Shown here: positions 45,443 through 53,756 of the stretch, piece after piece
Layout of the letters: each line of letters begins with the position of its first letter
How positions within the stretch are numbered: position 1 is the first letter of the stretch
Source of the DNA: Vulcanimicrobiota bacterium
GTDB lineage: Bacteria > Vulcanimicrobiota > Vulcanimicrobiia > Vulcanimicrobiales > Vulcanimicrobiaceae
DNA length: 64,000 nt
Direction: 5' to 3'
Assembly: GCA_027452165.1 (NCBI GenBank)
Contig: DAIDGX010000024.1
Location: 230,590-294,589 of the forward strand
Notes under the pieces: generated by a model
The model's database searches: none
What the model saw: the letters and a program-made list of their open reading frames with translations, nothing else
Told to the model about the DNA's origin: nothing
Translations under genes and position numbers: made by a program

Positions 45443-45510
45443 CGCATCGAAGGAGTCAAAAAATACGGAGCAGGTCCGTCTATCGCTAGGCGGCCTACTC
45501 TTTCGATGCG
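45443..45510. other. large stem-loop after the pseudopilin gene
   Basis: Arms CGCATCGAAGGAGT (45443-45456) and ACTCTTTCGATGCG (45497-45510) are complementary over 14 positions with one G-T type mismatch. The 40-nt interior contains a smaller hairpin (ACGGA, loop GCAGG, TCCGT). It begins four bases after the stop of the large pseudopilin gene and may be a transcript-end structure, though no U-run follows, or a non-coding RNA element. No gene is visible between 45440 and 45571. Confidence 0.5.
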
Positions 45511-45571
45511 AAGTAGAAGCCAAGCGCCGTGCCGACGATCCCGAAGAGCGGCTCCCGCATTGAGCATCGCT

Positions 45572-46129
45572 CTACGAGGCGTCGGCTCGTTGACTGGCGC
45601 TATATGCGCTCGCAATCGTCTTCATCGTCAAGAATAGCCGCGGTTGTCCCGTAACGGAGATGATGCCGATATCGCTGAAGCCGAACTTTTCTACGTAGTA
45701 CCTCATCGCGTTCTCATCGATCGGATCGGTGATCATCGCAACCGAAGCCGCGGACTGCGCGAGCAGCAGCGACAGCTCAAGCGCGTTGCGAACGAGCGTC
45801 TTGCCAAGTCCTTTACCGGCGAGATCGCTGCGAACCCCAAGCTGCGCGAGAAGGATCATCGGCACTCGGTTGAGGCCTTTGACGCCGAGCTTGCGCGCGA
45901 CGTTTGATGGTAGCTCCTCATCGCGATATTCGTGCGTAGCAAGCGTGTAGTAGCCGAGGACCTCCGCCGAGCGTTGCGGATCAGTTGGGACGGCTACGCG
46001 CGTTGCGGCTAAAAATCGTGCGCCGCGTGAAATGGCAGCGTTGTGTAGGAACTCGTCAACGCTCGGCGTGCCGCACGAAAAAGCCGCTCGATCATGCGAA
46101 TCATCGAGCGGCAGAATACGAATGTCCAA
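45572..46129 (-). CDS. GNAT acetyltransferase toxin, TacT-like
   Basis: TacT-type toxins acetylate the amino group on charged tRNAs and stop translation. The 185-residue GNAT protein shows the N-terminal FSCGTPSVDEFLHNAAISRG region typical of the DUF1778-linked toxins, the acetyl-CoA P-loop in LGVRSDLAGKGLGKTLVRNA (residues 97-116), and the catalytic-tyrosine region MRYYVEKFGF (about 142-151). It starts three bases after the antitoxin stop, antitoxin first, the standard TacAT order. Confidence 0.88.
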   Translation of the reverse strand: MDIRILPLDDSHDRAAFSCGTPSVDEFLHNAAISRGARFLAATRVAVPTDPQRSAEVLGYYTLATHEYRDEELPSNVARKLGVKGLNRVPMILLAQLGVRSDLAGKGLGKTLVRNALELSLLLAQSAASVAMITDPIDENAMRYYVEKFGFSDIGIISVTGQPRLFLTMKTIASAYSASQRADAS

Positions 46130-46132
46130 GAG

Positions 46133-46447
46133 CTAGTGAACCACCCGGAACTGCTCCGATGGAGGCTGCGCAAAGAGTTCGATCAGGGCTTGGCTCGGCT
46201 CGGGCGGATTGAGCAGAAACGCATAGAAGCGTTCGCGATCTTCGGCCCGCAACTCGGTCTCTTCGAGTTCGCGCATCATCGCGGCGGCTCGCTCTTCGGC
46301 GCACTTCAAGATAAAAGCCGAGAGATCGCCGTGACTGTCGATATTGGCCGCTTCTTGCAACATCCGCTTGACCTTCACGGTCGTGCGCATATTGATCCGA
46401 TCAGGCTCGTTGTCGCGCTGGCTATCGCGATCTTTAAGCCGGTACAT
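46133..46447 (-). CDS. DUF1778 (TacA-type) ribbon-helix-helix antitoxin
   Basis: TacA-type antitoxins bind DNA with an N-terminal ribbon-helix-helix and neutralise the toxin with a C-terminal tail. The core INMRTTVKVKRMLQEAANID and the following SAFILKCAEERAAAMM helix fit the family. The C-terminus (ERFYAFLLNPPEPSQAL) matches the family FxxxLxxPPxP neutralising motif. The N-terminus is about 18 residues longer than usual if the ATG at 46447 is correct. It is first in the operon behind a strong promoter. Confidence 0.88.
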   Translation of the reverse strand: MYRLKDRDSQRDNEPDRINMRTTVKVKRMLQEAANIDSHGDLSAFILKCAEERAAAMMRELEETELRAEDRERFYAFLLNPPEPSQALIELFAQPPSEQFRVVH

Positions 46448-46497
46448 ATTGCTGTGCTCGATTCTCTACCTAGACGTTCGTATCTAAGCTACACGCT

Positions 46498-46526
46498 ATT
46501 GTACGTACGGCGTACGCACATGTCAA
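46498..46526 (-). promoter_or_regulatory. promoter and operator of the toxin-antitoxin operon
   Basis: On the minus strand, -35 TTGACA (46521-46526) and -10 TACAAT (46498-46503) are separated by an ideal 17-bp spacer, one of the best promoters in the window. The spacer contains CGTACG-C-CGTACG (46504-46516), two self-complementary 6-mers that form both a direct and an inverted repeat. This is a natural site for the ribbon-helix-helix antitoxin, so binding would block RNA polymerase directly. Confidence 0.8.
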
Positions 46527-46541
46527 CTCCAGGCTAAGCAA

Positions 46542-46573
46542 GAGGGGGCCGCCCGTTTCCAGGCGACCCCCTC
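46542..46573 (-). terminator. rho-independent-type terminator of the lipoprotein gene
   Basis: Downstream of the minus-strand lipoprotein gene, GAGGGGGTCGCC and GGCGGCCCCCTC form a 12-bp stem with one G-T wobble and an 8-nt loop, followed on the minus strand by a TTGCTT tract. It lies between that gene and the toxin-antitoxin promoter, so it insulates the two. Confidence 0.65.
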
Positions 46574-46620
46574 GTTCATGCCCTCCCCTTCGGGCGATGT
46601 GTCACGGATAGGCAAGCGTC

Positions 46621-47631
46621 CTACGGCCAGTTCGGGTGATTCGGGTCGGTGTAGGACCGCGGATCGATCGGGAACTCCGCAAGGCCACGAATCGGCGAGT
46701 TTGGCGAGCCGTTGTATTCGTAGGGAAGAAACTGCCCGCCGAACCACAGCGTCCGCAGATCGGTCGCGTTTGCGTTTTGCGAGAAAGTCGTAGCGTTGAT
46801 ATAGCTTGCGCAGGACGTGCCACCCGATTCCGCCGCGCTGGCAGATGACATCAGGAAGTATTGACTTCCAGCGGGCGCAACCTGAGCCCAGGCATTGTTC
46901 GCTCGCACGTTTTCCAGCAACCATTCGTCCACGCTCCCTCCGGCGAGGCCGTTCTGGGCGCGTTCGTACTGCCACGCGATCAGGCACGGCATCTCGGTCG
47001 TGGCATCCAGCGTGGCGAGTCGATAGTCGCCGTTCGTTTCCCAAGCCGGGGCCGTGTAGCCCGCAGGGACGGACGGCAGCGTCGGCGCGACGAGCGTCTG
47101 ATTGCCGCCCGTGAGCGTCACGTTGTCATGCACCGTGGCCTGTACGGGCGTTCCCGTTACGGGCGAAGGCGTCGGACACGGATTCGCGCCGCAGTTCCCC
47201 GGAGGCGTCGTATAGCCGGGCGGCACCGTCGCGACGGCATCGGCGCCGATGACGAGCAGGTAGTGGCCGTTCGGCACGCTGCCGAGGGTGAAGGTGCCGT
47301 TCGGCGCGGTGGTCACTTGCGGCGAGGGCAGCGGCGTCGGGCATCCATCCCCTTCGGGGGTGATGGTCGCAGGCGCGGGCGTTGCGCCGCAGGGTCCCCA
47401 GGGCATGAGCTTCACGCTCACCCCACCCATCGGGTTTCCCGTGCCGTCATTCACCACGGTTCCCGAGGCATTGGTCGTTGGCGACCCCGGCGTCGGCGCG
47501 TTGATCGGCGTTGAGGTCGGCGAGGGGTTGGTGCTCGGGATGCCGCCACCGGATCCGCCGCCGCCACCGCAGGCAGCGAGTGCGGCAACCAGGCCGAGAG
47601 CTAGCGATAGACGAGAAGCGGCGTGGCGCAC
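46621..47631 (-). CDS. lipoprotein with carboxypeptidase-regulatory-like domain, 336 aa
   Basis: The GTG at 47631 gives a lipoprotein signal (ASRLSLALGLVAALAAC, lipobox LAAC) followed by a poly-Gly run and a Pro/Ser/Thr linker. Residues 35-160 look like a carboxypeptidase-regulatory/CarboxypepD_reg-type Ig fold (ASGTVVNDGTGNPMGGVSVK, PNGTFTLGSVPNGHYLLVIG). The C-terminal half resembles a CAP/SCP-like or extracellular catalytic domain (YRLATLDATTEMPCLIAWQY; ESGGTSCASY) but I cannot name it. The longer in-frame start at 47814 is rejected because the signal would be internal. Its first codons lie inside a 34-bp repeat (47610-47643). Confidence 0.7.
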   Translation of the reverse strand: MRHAASRLSLALGLVAALAACGGGGGSGGGIPSTNPSPTSTPINAPTPGSPTTNASGTVVNDGTGNPMGGVSVKLMPWGPCGATPAPATITPEGDGCPTPLPSPQVTTAPNGTFTLGSVPNGHYLLVIGADAVATVPPGYTTPPGNCGANPCPTPSPVTGTPVQATVHDNVTLTGGNQTLVAPTLPSVPAGYTAPAWETNGDYRLATLDATTEMPCLIAWQYERAQNGLAGGSVDEWLLENVRANNAWAQVAPAGSQYFLMSSASAAESGGTSCASYINATTFSQNANATDLRTLWFGGQFLPYEYNGSPNSPIRGLAEFPIDPRSYTDPNHPNWP

Positions 47632-47643
47632 GAAGAAACCTCG
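47610..47643. repeat. 34-bp direct repeat, left copy
   Basis: A perfect 34-base sequence beginning GACGAGAAGCGGCGTGGCGC occurs here and again at 48179-48212. This copy spans the start codon and first signal-peptide codons of the minus-strand lipoprotein gene. The repeats bracket the Doc/Fic gene. Confidence 0.95.
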
Positions 47644-47725
47644 ATGCGGAAATAGGCGGATCGTGATGCCCACTTCGTCATGAGCCGTACTACACCGCCC
47701 GGGAGTCGGTGTGCGGTGTTCGCCT

Positions 47726-48112
47726 TCAGCTCGATGCTTTACGAAGCCATCGTGCGAGTGTCGATTCGTCGATCGCACCTGCCGCAGCGCGCTCGACGAT
47801 CGCGATTGCCTCAATAGGATTTACGTGCGATGCTTGGCCGTGGTCGAGCAGAAAGAGGCGCGCAACGACCCATGCGGTTCGCTTATTCCCGTCCACGAAC
47901 GGGTGGTTCCGAAGGATGCCCCACGCATAGGAAGCCGCAAGGTCGGCCGCGTCGATCCTAGCATCGTAGTGCGCTCGCCGCTCGGGTTGCGCCAACGCCG
48001 AACCTAGCCCGTCCATGTCGCGAATACCATCAGATCCTCCGTGCTCGGCCTGCCGTTCGTGGATGGCGAGCACGACGTTCAGCGCAATCCAACGCCAACC
48101 GGTCTGACTCAC
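47726..48112 (-). CDS. Doc/Fic death-on-curing family toxin, orphan
   Basis: Doc-type Fic proteins phosphorylate EF-Tu (Doc) or AMPylate targets. The 128-residue protein from GTG 48112 starts like Doc relatives (WIALNVVLAIHERQ, then EHGGSDGIRD), carries the Fic motif HPFVDGNKR at residues 70-78 (pattern H-x-F-x-D/E-G-N-K-R), and ends with a short helix. No Phd or AbrB-type antitoxin is visible on either side, only about 66 bp between the start and the flanking repeat. An in-frame ATG at 48148 is possible but would add an atypical N-terminus. Confidence 0.85.
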   Translation of the reverse strand: MSQTGWRWIALNVVLAIHERQAEHGGSDGIRDMDGLGSALAQPERRAHYDARIDAADLAASYAWGILRNHPFVDGNKRTAWVVARLFLLDHGQASHVNPIEAIAIVERAAAGAIDESTLARWLRKASS

Positions 48113-48178
48113 TTCGCAAGCGCGCGAAGAAACGCTCGACGCAAGCAAAAAGGTCCGCTCCAGGCGAACCCTCGTTCG

Positions 48179-48212
48179 GACGAGAAGCGGCGTGGCGCAC
48201 GAAGAAACCTCG
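48179..48212. repeat. 34-bp direct repeat, right copy
   Basis: Exact second copy of the 34-bp sequence at 47610-47643, in the same orientation. It lies between the stop of the Pro/Thr-rich secreted gene (48228) and the Doc gene. Together the copies enclose 535 bp holding only the Doc gene. Confidence 0.95.
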
Positions 48213-48227
48213 GGCAGTCGCCGTTGC

Positions 48228-49937
48228 CTAGTACACCGGGGAGCCGGGCGCGCCCGGGGCGACGGAGCCGTCGTCAGGAGCGAAGATCAGACGCAGCGGA
48301 TAGCTGGATCCCGCTTCGGGCATGGTGACGATCGTAACGCGCACGAAGCCTTTGGCCGGCACGACGTATTGGCGAATCTTGTAGCGCGAGAATGCCGGCG
48401 TTTGATGCGACTGCACCAGTACGCCGTCGATGATATAGGTGCCGGTGGCGCGTCCACCGCGAGGATTTTCGTAGAGCGCGATCGCCTGCGGCGTGCTCAT
48501 CGGGTTTTGCACCGTGACCACGAACGATTCGAGTACGCCGTAATCACCTGCAAGCGCATCGCCCGCAAGCGTGTTTGGCAAGGGAATCTGACCGATTGGC
48601 AACTCGAGATACGCGTCGTTCACGTTCCACTGCGTGGCGAAGTGAAATTCGGGAATCGTGTAGATGCCGCGCGCGTGGCGCACTGTGCTCGTGAGTAGCG
48701 CGCCGGTGGTGAGTGCGGCATTCGGATCGCTGGAAGCATTCTGCGCAACCAGACTCAGGTGAATCGCGGCGCCGTTGAGCACGCGCAGTTGCATCAGATT
48801 CGCCACGATCGACGCGGCGGGCAAGCGCTGCTGCGCGATCACCATGGTGGAGTCGCCCGGGATCTGCACCAAGCGTCCCTGGTTTTGCACCACGTCAACG
48901 AGAAATTTTTTGGTAGCGTCGTGACCGACTTCCATCTCGTTGTCGGTGGGTCCGCCGCGTCCGCTGATGTACTGCACGGTTGCGGGTTCGGGCGAGCGAT
49001 TCTGTGCGACGAGCACGATCCGGCGATCGGGTTGACCCGGCGGGTTGTAGTGAAAGTAGAGAAAGCGCGAGGGCACGTCGTGGCGCAGATCGGCGGAGAA
49101 GAGCAAGCCATTGCGCGTGAGCTTTTCAGGGAAATCGCTCACCATCAAGATGTCGGGTGAGATGCGTGGCACCGCCACGTTTTCGATGGTCACGCGCGTG
49201 TTGCCGTTCACGCTGAAGTACTGCTCGCCCTGAATGAGCACCGGCACCTCGACGGTTTGCACCATGTCTTGCGCGAGCGGACGATCGACCGGAACGTCGC
49301 TGGACGATACCACCACTTGCGCGCCCGGCTCTATCTGCGCAGCGCGCAGGATAGCGCGATGCACGAGCGTGCGCACGTACTCTGCACTTGCGGGGTCGCC
49401 TGTGATGCGGAGCCGGAGTTCATCGGGCACGGTACCGGCGTTGTAGGCGACGCGAACGCCCACCGACGCCGAGACGCCGCGCGTATCGGTGATCGTGATC
49501 GTGGTGGCGCCCGGGGTCTTGCCATACACGGCGACGCTGCTCGTATCTTGGTCGGCGACGATCGTGACGAGCGTCGGATCGGCCGCGGTCGCGGTGAACG
49601 CGCCGAAGGCGCCGCCGACGTTCAAGGTCTGCGTGGTGCCGACGGGGACTTGCAGCGCCTGCGGCGAGAGCACGATCGGCGGCGGCGTGGGCGTGGGCGT
49701 GGGCGTGGGTGCCGCACCGCACGGCGTGGGTGTTACGACCGGCGTCGCGTTCGGCAACGGGCTCGGCGTGACCGTCGGCGGAACGCTTGGCAGCGGTGTC
49801 GGCGCGATGCTCGGGCACGGTATCACGGTTGGCGTTGCGACGGGCGCAGGAGTGAGAAGCTGCTGCGCGCCCGCGGAGGCGGCGCCCGCCGCGAGCATCG
49901 CAAATACCGCAACGAGCACCAACAAACGCGCCAGCAC
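48228..49937 (-). CDS. exported Pro/Thr-rich protein with Ig-like domain, 569 aa
   Basis: Signal peptide LLVLVAVFAMLAAGAASAGA, then a 60-residue Pro/Thr/Ser linker (for example PTPTPTPTPPPIV, coded by a 6-bp tandem repeat), then a bacterial Ig-like (Big2-type) domain (VPVGTTQTLNVGG to ITDTRGVSASVGVRV, about residues 95-165). The C-terminal 400 residues form beta-rich domains I do not recognise (LYFHYNPPGQPDRRIVLVAQ, GRATGTYIIDGVLVQSHQ). Probably cell-surface or periplasmic. Confidence 0.75.
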   Translation of the reverse strand: MLARLLVLVAVFAMLAAGAASAGAQQLLTPAPVATPTVIPCPSIAPTPLPSVPPTVTPSPLPNATPVVTPTPCGAAPTPTPTPTPPPIVLSPQALQVPVGTTQTLNVGGAFGAFTATAADPTLVTIVADQDTSSVAVYGKTPGATTITITDTRGVSASVGVRVAYNAGTVPDELRLRITGDPASAEYVRTLVHRAILRAAQIEPGAQVVVSSSDVPVDRPLAQDMVQTVEVPVLIQGEQYFSVNGNTRVTIENVAVPRISPDILMVSDFPEKLTRNGLLFSADLRHDVPSRFLYFHYNPPGQPDRRIVLVAQNRSPEPATVQYISGRGGPTDNEMEVGHDATKKFLVDVVQNQGRLVQIPGDSTMVIAQQRLPAASIVANLMQLRVLNGAAIHLSLVAQNASSDPNAALTTGALLTSTVRHARGIYTIPEFHFATQWNVNDAYLELPIGQIPLPNTLAGDALAGDYGVLESFVVTVQNPMSTPQAIALYENPRGGRATGTYIIDGVLVQSHQTPAFSRYKIRQYVVPAKGFVRVTIVTMPEAGSSYPLRLIFAPDDGSVAPGAPGSPVY

Positions 49938-49980
49938 GTACCGCAGAACGAGACTCCTCTTATCGAAGGGGGTAAAGGCT

Positions 49981-51699
49981 TTAGGCGATTTTCGCCGCTT
50001 CGGCCGCCGTTACCGCCGACGCCAGCAGCGTCTTGTAGCCCACGCTCGGGAAGAGGACGGTTACCAAGTCTTTCTCGGTGCGTTCCACGGTGCCGGTACC
50101 GAACTTCGGATGCGTCACTACGTCGGTGATGCGAAACGGCCCGGTGGAGGCGCCGACGGCAACCGCAGGCATGTTCGGTACGCTCGTTTTTGCGGCGTGC
50201 AGGCAATTATCGCACGCGCCGCAGTTCGCGGTTTCGAAATCTTCACCGAAGTAGTTCAAGATGAAGCGACGGCGGCACGACGTGACTTCGGCGTACTGCA
50301 ACATCATTGCGAGCTTCGATTGATCGTACGATTTTTTCGTTTCGTAGTTGGCGAGACTCAACACCAACTCCCGATTCTTGCGGGCCGCTTCGGTGGTTGC
50401 GTATGACGATTTGCCCCGCGCCTCAACGAAGCCCGATTTTTTCAGCAGGGCGAGAATTACTTTGAGTTTGGTAAGCGGAAGCTGCAGAATTTTGCGCAAG
50501 TCGGTCATCGATACGCCGTCTTCCTGATCGCCGAACACCTCGATCGTGCCGAAGACGCGCTGCACCTCTTCGATGTCGGGGTACTTACCCGTGAGGAAGT
50601 AGGTTTGCACGCGTGTGTCGCTCATGCGATAGATCAAGATGCAACGCGACTTCTCGCCGTCGCGGCCGGCGCGTCCGGCCTCTTGCGTGTAGGCCTCGAT
50701 CGAGCCCGGCAGATCGTAGTGCACGACGAAGCGAATATTCGGTTTGTCGATGCCAAGGCCGAAGGCGTTGGTGGCGACGACCGCGCGAATCGTCTCGTTC
50801 ATGAAGCACTCGTGCACGAGCGTGCGATCTTCCTTGTGCAGCTTTGAATGATAGACTGCGGTGGGAATATCCAACTGCTCGGTGAGGTACTTCTGCACCT
50901 CAAGCGCGTTTTTGATTGTAGCGGTGTAGATGATGCCGGTACCTTGCAGGGCATCGGCGCCGGTGAAAAGCTGCTGCACGATGCGCAGCTTGTCGGCCTC
51001 TTTGTCGGCTTTGCGCGCCTCGTACTGCAGGTTCGGGCGATCGAACCCTTTTACAACCGGCTTCACCTCGTCGATACCGAGTTGATGCAGAATATCTTCG
51101 CGAACCGCGGGGGTGGCAGTTGCGGTAAGCGCGAGCACCGTGGGGTGCTGCAAGCGTTTGATCACCGAGCCGAGCGCAAGATACGCGGGGCGGAAGTCGT
51201 GTCCCCATTGCGAGATGCAATGCGCTTCATCCACGACGAAGAGCGGCACCGTGATCGCCTGTAAGATGGCGAGGAAGGTTTGGTCTTCCAATTTTTCGGG
51301 CGTACTATAGACGATGCGCACTTGGCCCGCCGCGATGCGCTCGCGCGCGCGAAGCTCTTGCTCTTCGGAAAGCGTGGAGTTGAGCGCGACGACGTCGGTA
51401 ATGCCGCGCTCCTTGAGCATGTCGAGCTGATCCTTCATGAGCGCGATCAGTGGCGAGACCACCACCGTGGTTCCGCCGAGGAGGAGGGCAGGCAACTGGT
51501 AGGTGAGGCTCTTGCCCGCGCCGGTCGCCAAAATGGCAAGCGTATCCTGACCCGCCATAACGCGCGTCACGACCTCTTCCTGCCCTGGGTAGAACTGCTC
51601 GAAGCCGAACTTCTCCCGCAGCGCACCACGCAAGTCTACGGCAGCCAAAGAAAACTCCTCGTACCGATGAGCATAACCCATCGGACCCGTCGCGTACAT
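49981..51699 (-). CDS. recQ: ATP-dependent DNA helicase RecQ with UvrD/PcrA-type C-terminal domain
   Basis: RecQ unwinds DNA 3' to 5' in recombination and fork repair. The 572-residue protein shows Walker A ATGAGKS (58-64), DEAH (157-160), the aromatic-rich [13 protein letters not shown], the [10 protein letters not shown] motif VI near 339-348, a winged-helix-like segment (about 376-450), then the zinc cluster (C475, C493, C496, C499). No HRDC domain. Instead residues 522-562 read [20 protein letters not shown] then [16 protein letters not shown], which matches the Tudor-like C-terminal domain of UvrD/PcrA. Start ATG 51699 or 51681; the longer frame would overlap dnaX. Confidence 0.93.
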   Translation of the reverse strand: MYATGPMGYAHRYEEFSLAAVDLRGALREKFGFEQFYPGQEEVVTRVMAGQDTLAILATGAGKSLTYQLPALLLGGTTVVVSPLIALMKDQLDMLKERGITDVVALNSTLSEEQELRARERIAAGQVRIVYSTPEKLEDQTFLAILQAITVPLFVVDEAHCISQWGHDFRPAYLALGSVIKRLQHPTVLALTATATPAVREDILHQLGIDEVKPVVKGFDRPNLQYEARKADKEADKLRIVQQLFTGADALQGTGIIYTATIKNALEVQKYLTEQLDIPTAVYHSKLHKEDRTLVHECFMNETIRAVVATNAFGLGIDKPNIRFVVHYDLPGSIEAYTQEAGRAGRDGEKSRCILIYRMSDTRVQTYFLTGKYPDIEEVQRVFGTIEVFGDQEDGVSMTDLRKILQLPLTKLKVILALLKKSGFVEARGKSSYATTEAARKNRELVLSLANYETKKSYDQSKLAMMLQYAEVTSCRRRFILNYFGEDFETANCGACDNCLHAAKTSVPNMPAVAVGASTGPFRITDVVTHPKFGTGTVERTEKDLVTVLFPSVGYKTLLASAVTAAEAAKIA

Positions 51700-51767
51700 G
51701 AGTAAACCGCTTAGCTTTTGTACCCGGCGGCAGGCGCCTCCAAACGGCCCCCCCGAATCTCCGCTGC

Positions 51768-53387
51768 GTGTCCCTTTATCGTACCTGGCGCCCGAAGTCG
51801 TTTGCGGACCTCGTCGGGCAGGATGCCGTCGTCCGCACGCTGACCCACGCAATCGAGGGCGGAAAGCTCGCGCACGCCTACATGTTCTCGGGCCCGCGCG
51901 GGTCGGGCAAGACGTCGGCTGCGAAGATCCTAGCGCGCTGCATCAATTGCGCCGCCGGACCCACGGCCCACCCCGACAACACCTGCGAGAACTGCGTCGC
52001 CATGATCGCCGGTACCGCGCTCGACGTGCTGGAGATCGACGCCGCGAGCAATCGCGGCATCGACGAGATTCGCGCGCTGCGTGACGCGGTGAAGTTCGCG
52101 CCCGCGACGATGCGCAACAAAGTCTACATCATCGACGAAGCGCACATGCTCACCAAAGAGGGCGCGAATGCGTTCCTGAAGACGCTCGAAGAGCCGCCTG
52201 ACCACGCGGTCTTCATTCTGGCGACGACCGAGCCGGAAAAGCTGCCGGTGACGATCCTTTCGCGCTGCCAGCGCTACGCGTTCCGCCGCATCTCGATTCC
52301 GGTGATGATCGAGCGCATGCGCGAAATCGCCCGCTTCGAGGGCATTGCGATCGACGACGACGCGCTCGCCGCGATCGCCTACCGGGCCGATGGCGGCCTG
52401 CGCGATGCGCTCACGATGCTCGAACAAGCCGCGGCCTTTGCCGACGGTGCGATCACGACCGCTACGATCGATCTCGCGTTCGGCGCAACGGGGCGCAACT
52501 TTGCGGGCACGCTGATCGACGCGGCCATCGCGCGCGATGCCGCATTGGCGTTGCGAACGATTGAAGAAGCAAGCGACGCCGGCACCGATATGGTGGTGCT
52601 GATCCGCGCGCTGATCGCCCATTTCCGTAATCTGCTCGTGGCCCGCATCGACCCGGCGCTGCTGGCGCGCGACCTGGCCCCTGAGGATGCGCAGCGTGCC
52701 ACAACGCGTGCCGAGGGCATTGCCCAAGCCGCGATCGTGCGCGCACTGCGGATTCTTTCCGACGCCGCGAGCCTTGCGCGCTCCGGTGGCAACGCGCGCC
52801 TCGAACTCGAGACGGCGTTGCTGCGCTTTCTGCTCGAAGGCGACGGCGCTCCGAACCTGCCGAAGGGCGACACGCACGAACCGGCTCCTCGCCCGGCCCC
52901 CGTTGCAACGGCGCCGCGGGTGCCGAAGGCCGCTCCGTCTCCGCCCCCGCCCCCGGCCGCTCCGGTCGAACCGGAGCCCGAGGCGGAACCAACTGCCAGT
53001 GTTGCCCCGAGCGCGACGGAGCCGCAGCCGAAGGGCACGACCTCGGTGCAACAGGTCCGCGCCGCCTGGACGACCATTCGCGGCAAGGTGGAGGCCGAGC
53101 GCCCGCCGCTACGCGCCCCGCTCTCGGGCGCCATGGTGGATGGTATCGACGGGAACGCCGTGGTCGTGAAGCTGCGCTCGAAGTTCGACGCCGACATCCT
53201 GAAGGATCACGCGAAGCTGCTCGAGCGAGCGATTCACGACGTGCTCGGTGCCGAGCTGAAGGTGCGCCTGGAATCCGGCTCGGCGGCAGCGACGCAGGCC
53301 GCGCTCGACGAACCCATACCGCAATTCGAAGAGTCCGGCGACGACCCCGATGCGCTCTTCAACTACGCTAACGAACGGATCAAATAG
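51768..53387 (+). CDS. dnaX: DNA polymerase III subunit gamma/tau
   Basis: DnaX forms the clamp-loader core. GTG start at 51768 gives [20 protein letters not shown], the family N-terminus. Walker A GPRGSGKT (42-49), four-cysteine zinc module (C58, C61, C73, C76), [12 protein letters not shown] (Walker B) and the SRC motif LSRCQRYAF follow. After a Pro/Ala-rich linker (about 375-420) a tau-like C-terminal domain follows. No slippery A-rich site for a programmed gamma frameshift is obvious. Divergent from recQ with 68 bp between; followed by ybaB and recR. Confidence 0.95.
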   Translation: MSLYRTWRPKSFADLVGQDAVVRTLTHAIEGGKLAHAYMFSGPRGSGKTSAAKILARCINCAAGPTAHPDNTCENCVAMIAGTALDVLEIDAASNRGIDEIRALRDAVKFAPATMRNKVYIIDEAHMLTKEGANAFLKTLEEPPDHAVFILATTEPEKLPVTILSRCQRYAFRRISIPVMIERMREIARFEGIAIDDDALAAIAYRADGGLRDALTMLEQAAAFADGAITTATIDLAFGATGRNFAGTLIDAAIARDAALALRTIEEASDAGTDMVVLIRALIAHFRNLLVARIDPALLARDLAPEDAQRATTRAEGIAQAAIVRALRILSDAASLARSGGNARLELETALLRFLLEGDGAPNLPKGDTHEPAPRPAPVATAPRVPKAAPSPPPPPAAPVEPEPEAEPTASVAPSATEPQPKGTTSVQQVRAAWTTIRGKVEAERPPLRAPLSGAMVDGIDGNAVVVKLRSKFDADILKDHAKLLERAIHDVLGAELKVRLESGSAAATQAALDEPIPQFEESGDDPDALFNYANERIK

Positions 53388-53389
53388 TC

Positions 53390-53698
53390 ATGAACCAAGC
53401 GCAACTGATGGCGCAAGTCAAAAAGATGCAAGCCGAGATGCTGAAGGCGCAAGAAGAACTCGCCGTCACCACCGTGCAGGGCACCGCCGCAAACGGCATC
53501 GTTACCGTCGAAATGACGTGCGACCAGCGCATGAAAGGCATCAAAATCGGCAAAGATGCCGTCGATCCCGAAGATATCGAAACGCTCGAAGATCTCGTCA
53601 CCGTCGCCGTGAACGATGCATTGACGAAGGCGAGCGAGAAAGCCCAGTCGCGCATGGGCGGCCTAACCGGCGGCATGCGCATTCCCGGGATGTTTTAG
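53390..53698 (+). CDS. ybaB: nucleoid-associated protein YbaB/EbfC
   Basis: The 102-residue product has the family pattern MAQVKKMQAEMLKAQEELA, a central GTAANGIVTVEMTCDQRMKG strand region and ends with the flexible GGMRIPGMF tail. YbaB dimers bind DNA and often lie between dnaX and recR, exactly as here. It starts three bases after dnaX, preceding recR by 58 bp. Confidence 0.95.
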   Translation: MNQAQLMAQVKKMQAEMLKAQEELAVTTVQGTAANGIVTVEMTCDQRMKGIKIGKDAVDPEDIETLEDLVTVAVNDALTKASEKAQSRMGGLTGGMRIPGMF

Positions 53699-53724
53699 CG
53701 CAAATAGTATGCCGCTCCGCAGCG

Positions 53725-53750
53725 CTTCACCCTGAGCCTGTCGAAGGGCG
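53725..53750. repeat. dispersed STGSG-type intergenic repeat unit
   Basis: CTTCACCCTGAGCCTGTCGA and the next six bases match the widely seen bacterial intergenic repeat CCTGAGCCTGTCGAAGGG, known from memory in many high-GC genomes (translations read RPSTGSG). Its ends CTTC and GAAG can pair. It lies directly upstream of recR. Confidence 0.55.
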
Positions 53751-53756
53751 CTCCCA

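Noticed and set aside
51768..53387. Programmed frameshift producing the short gamma form of DnaX
   Set aside because: No A-rich slippery heptamer with a following stem-loop could be found in the linker region.
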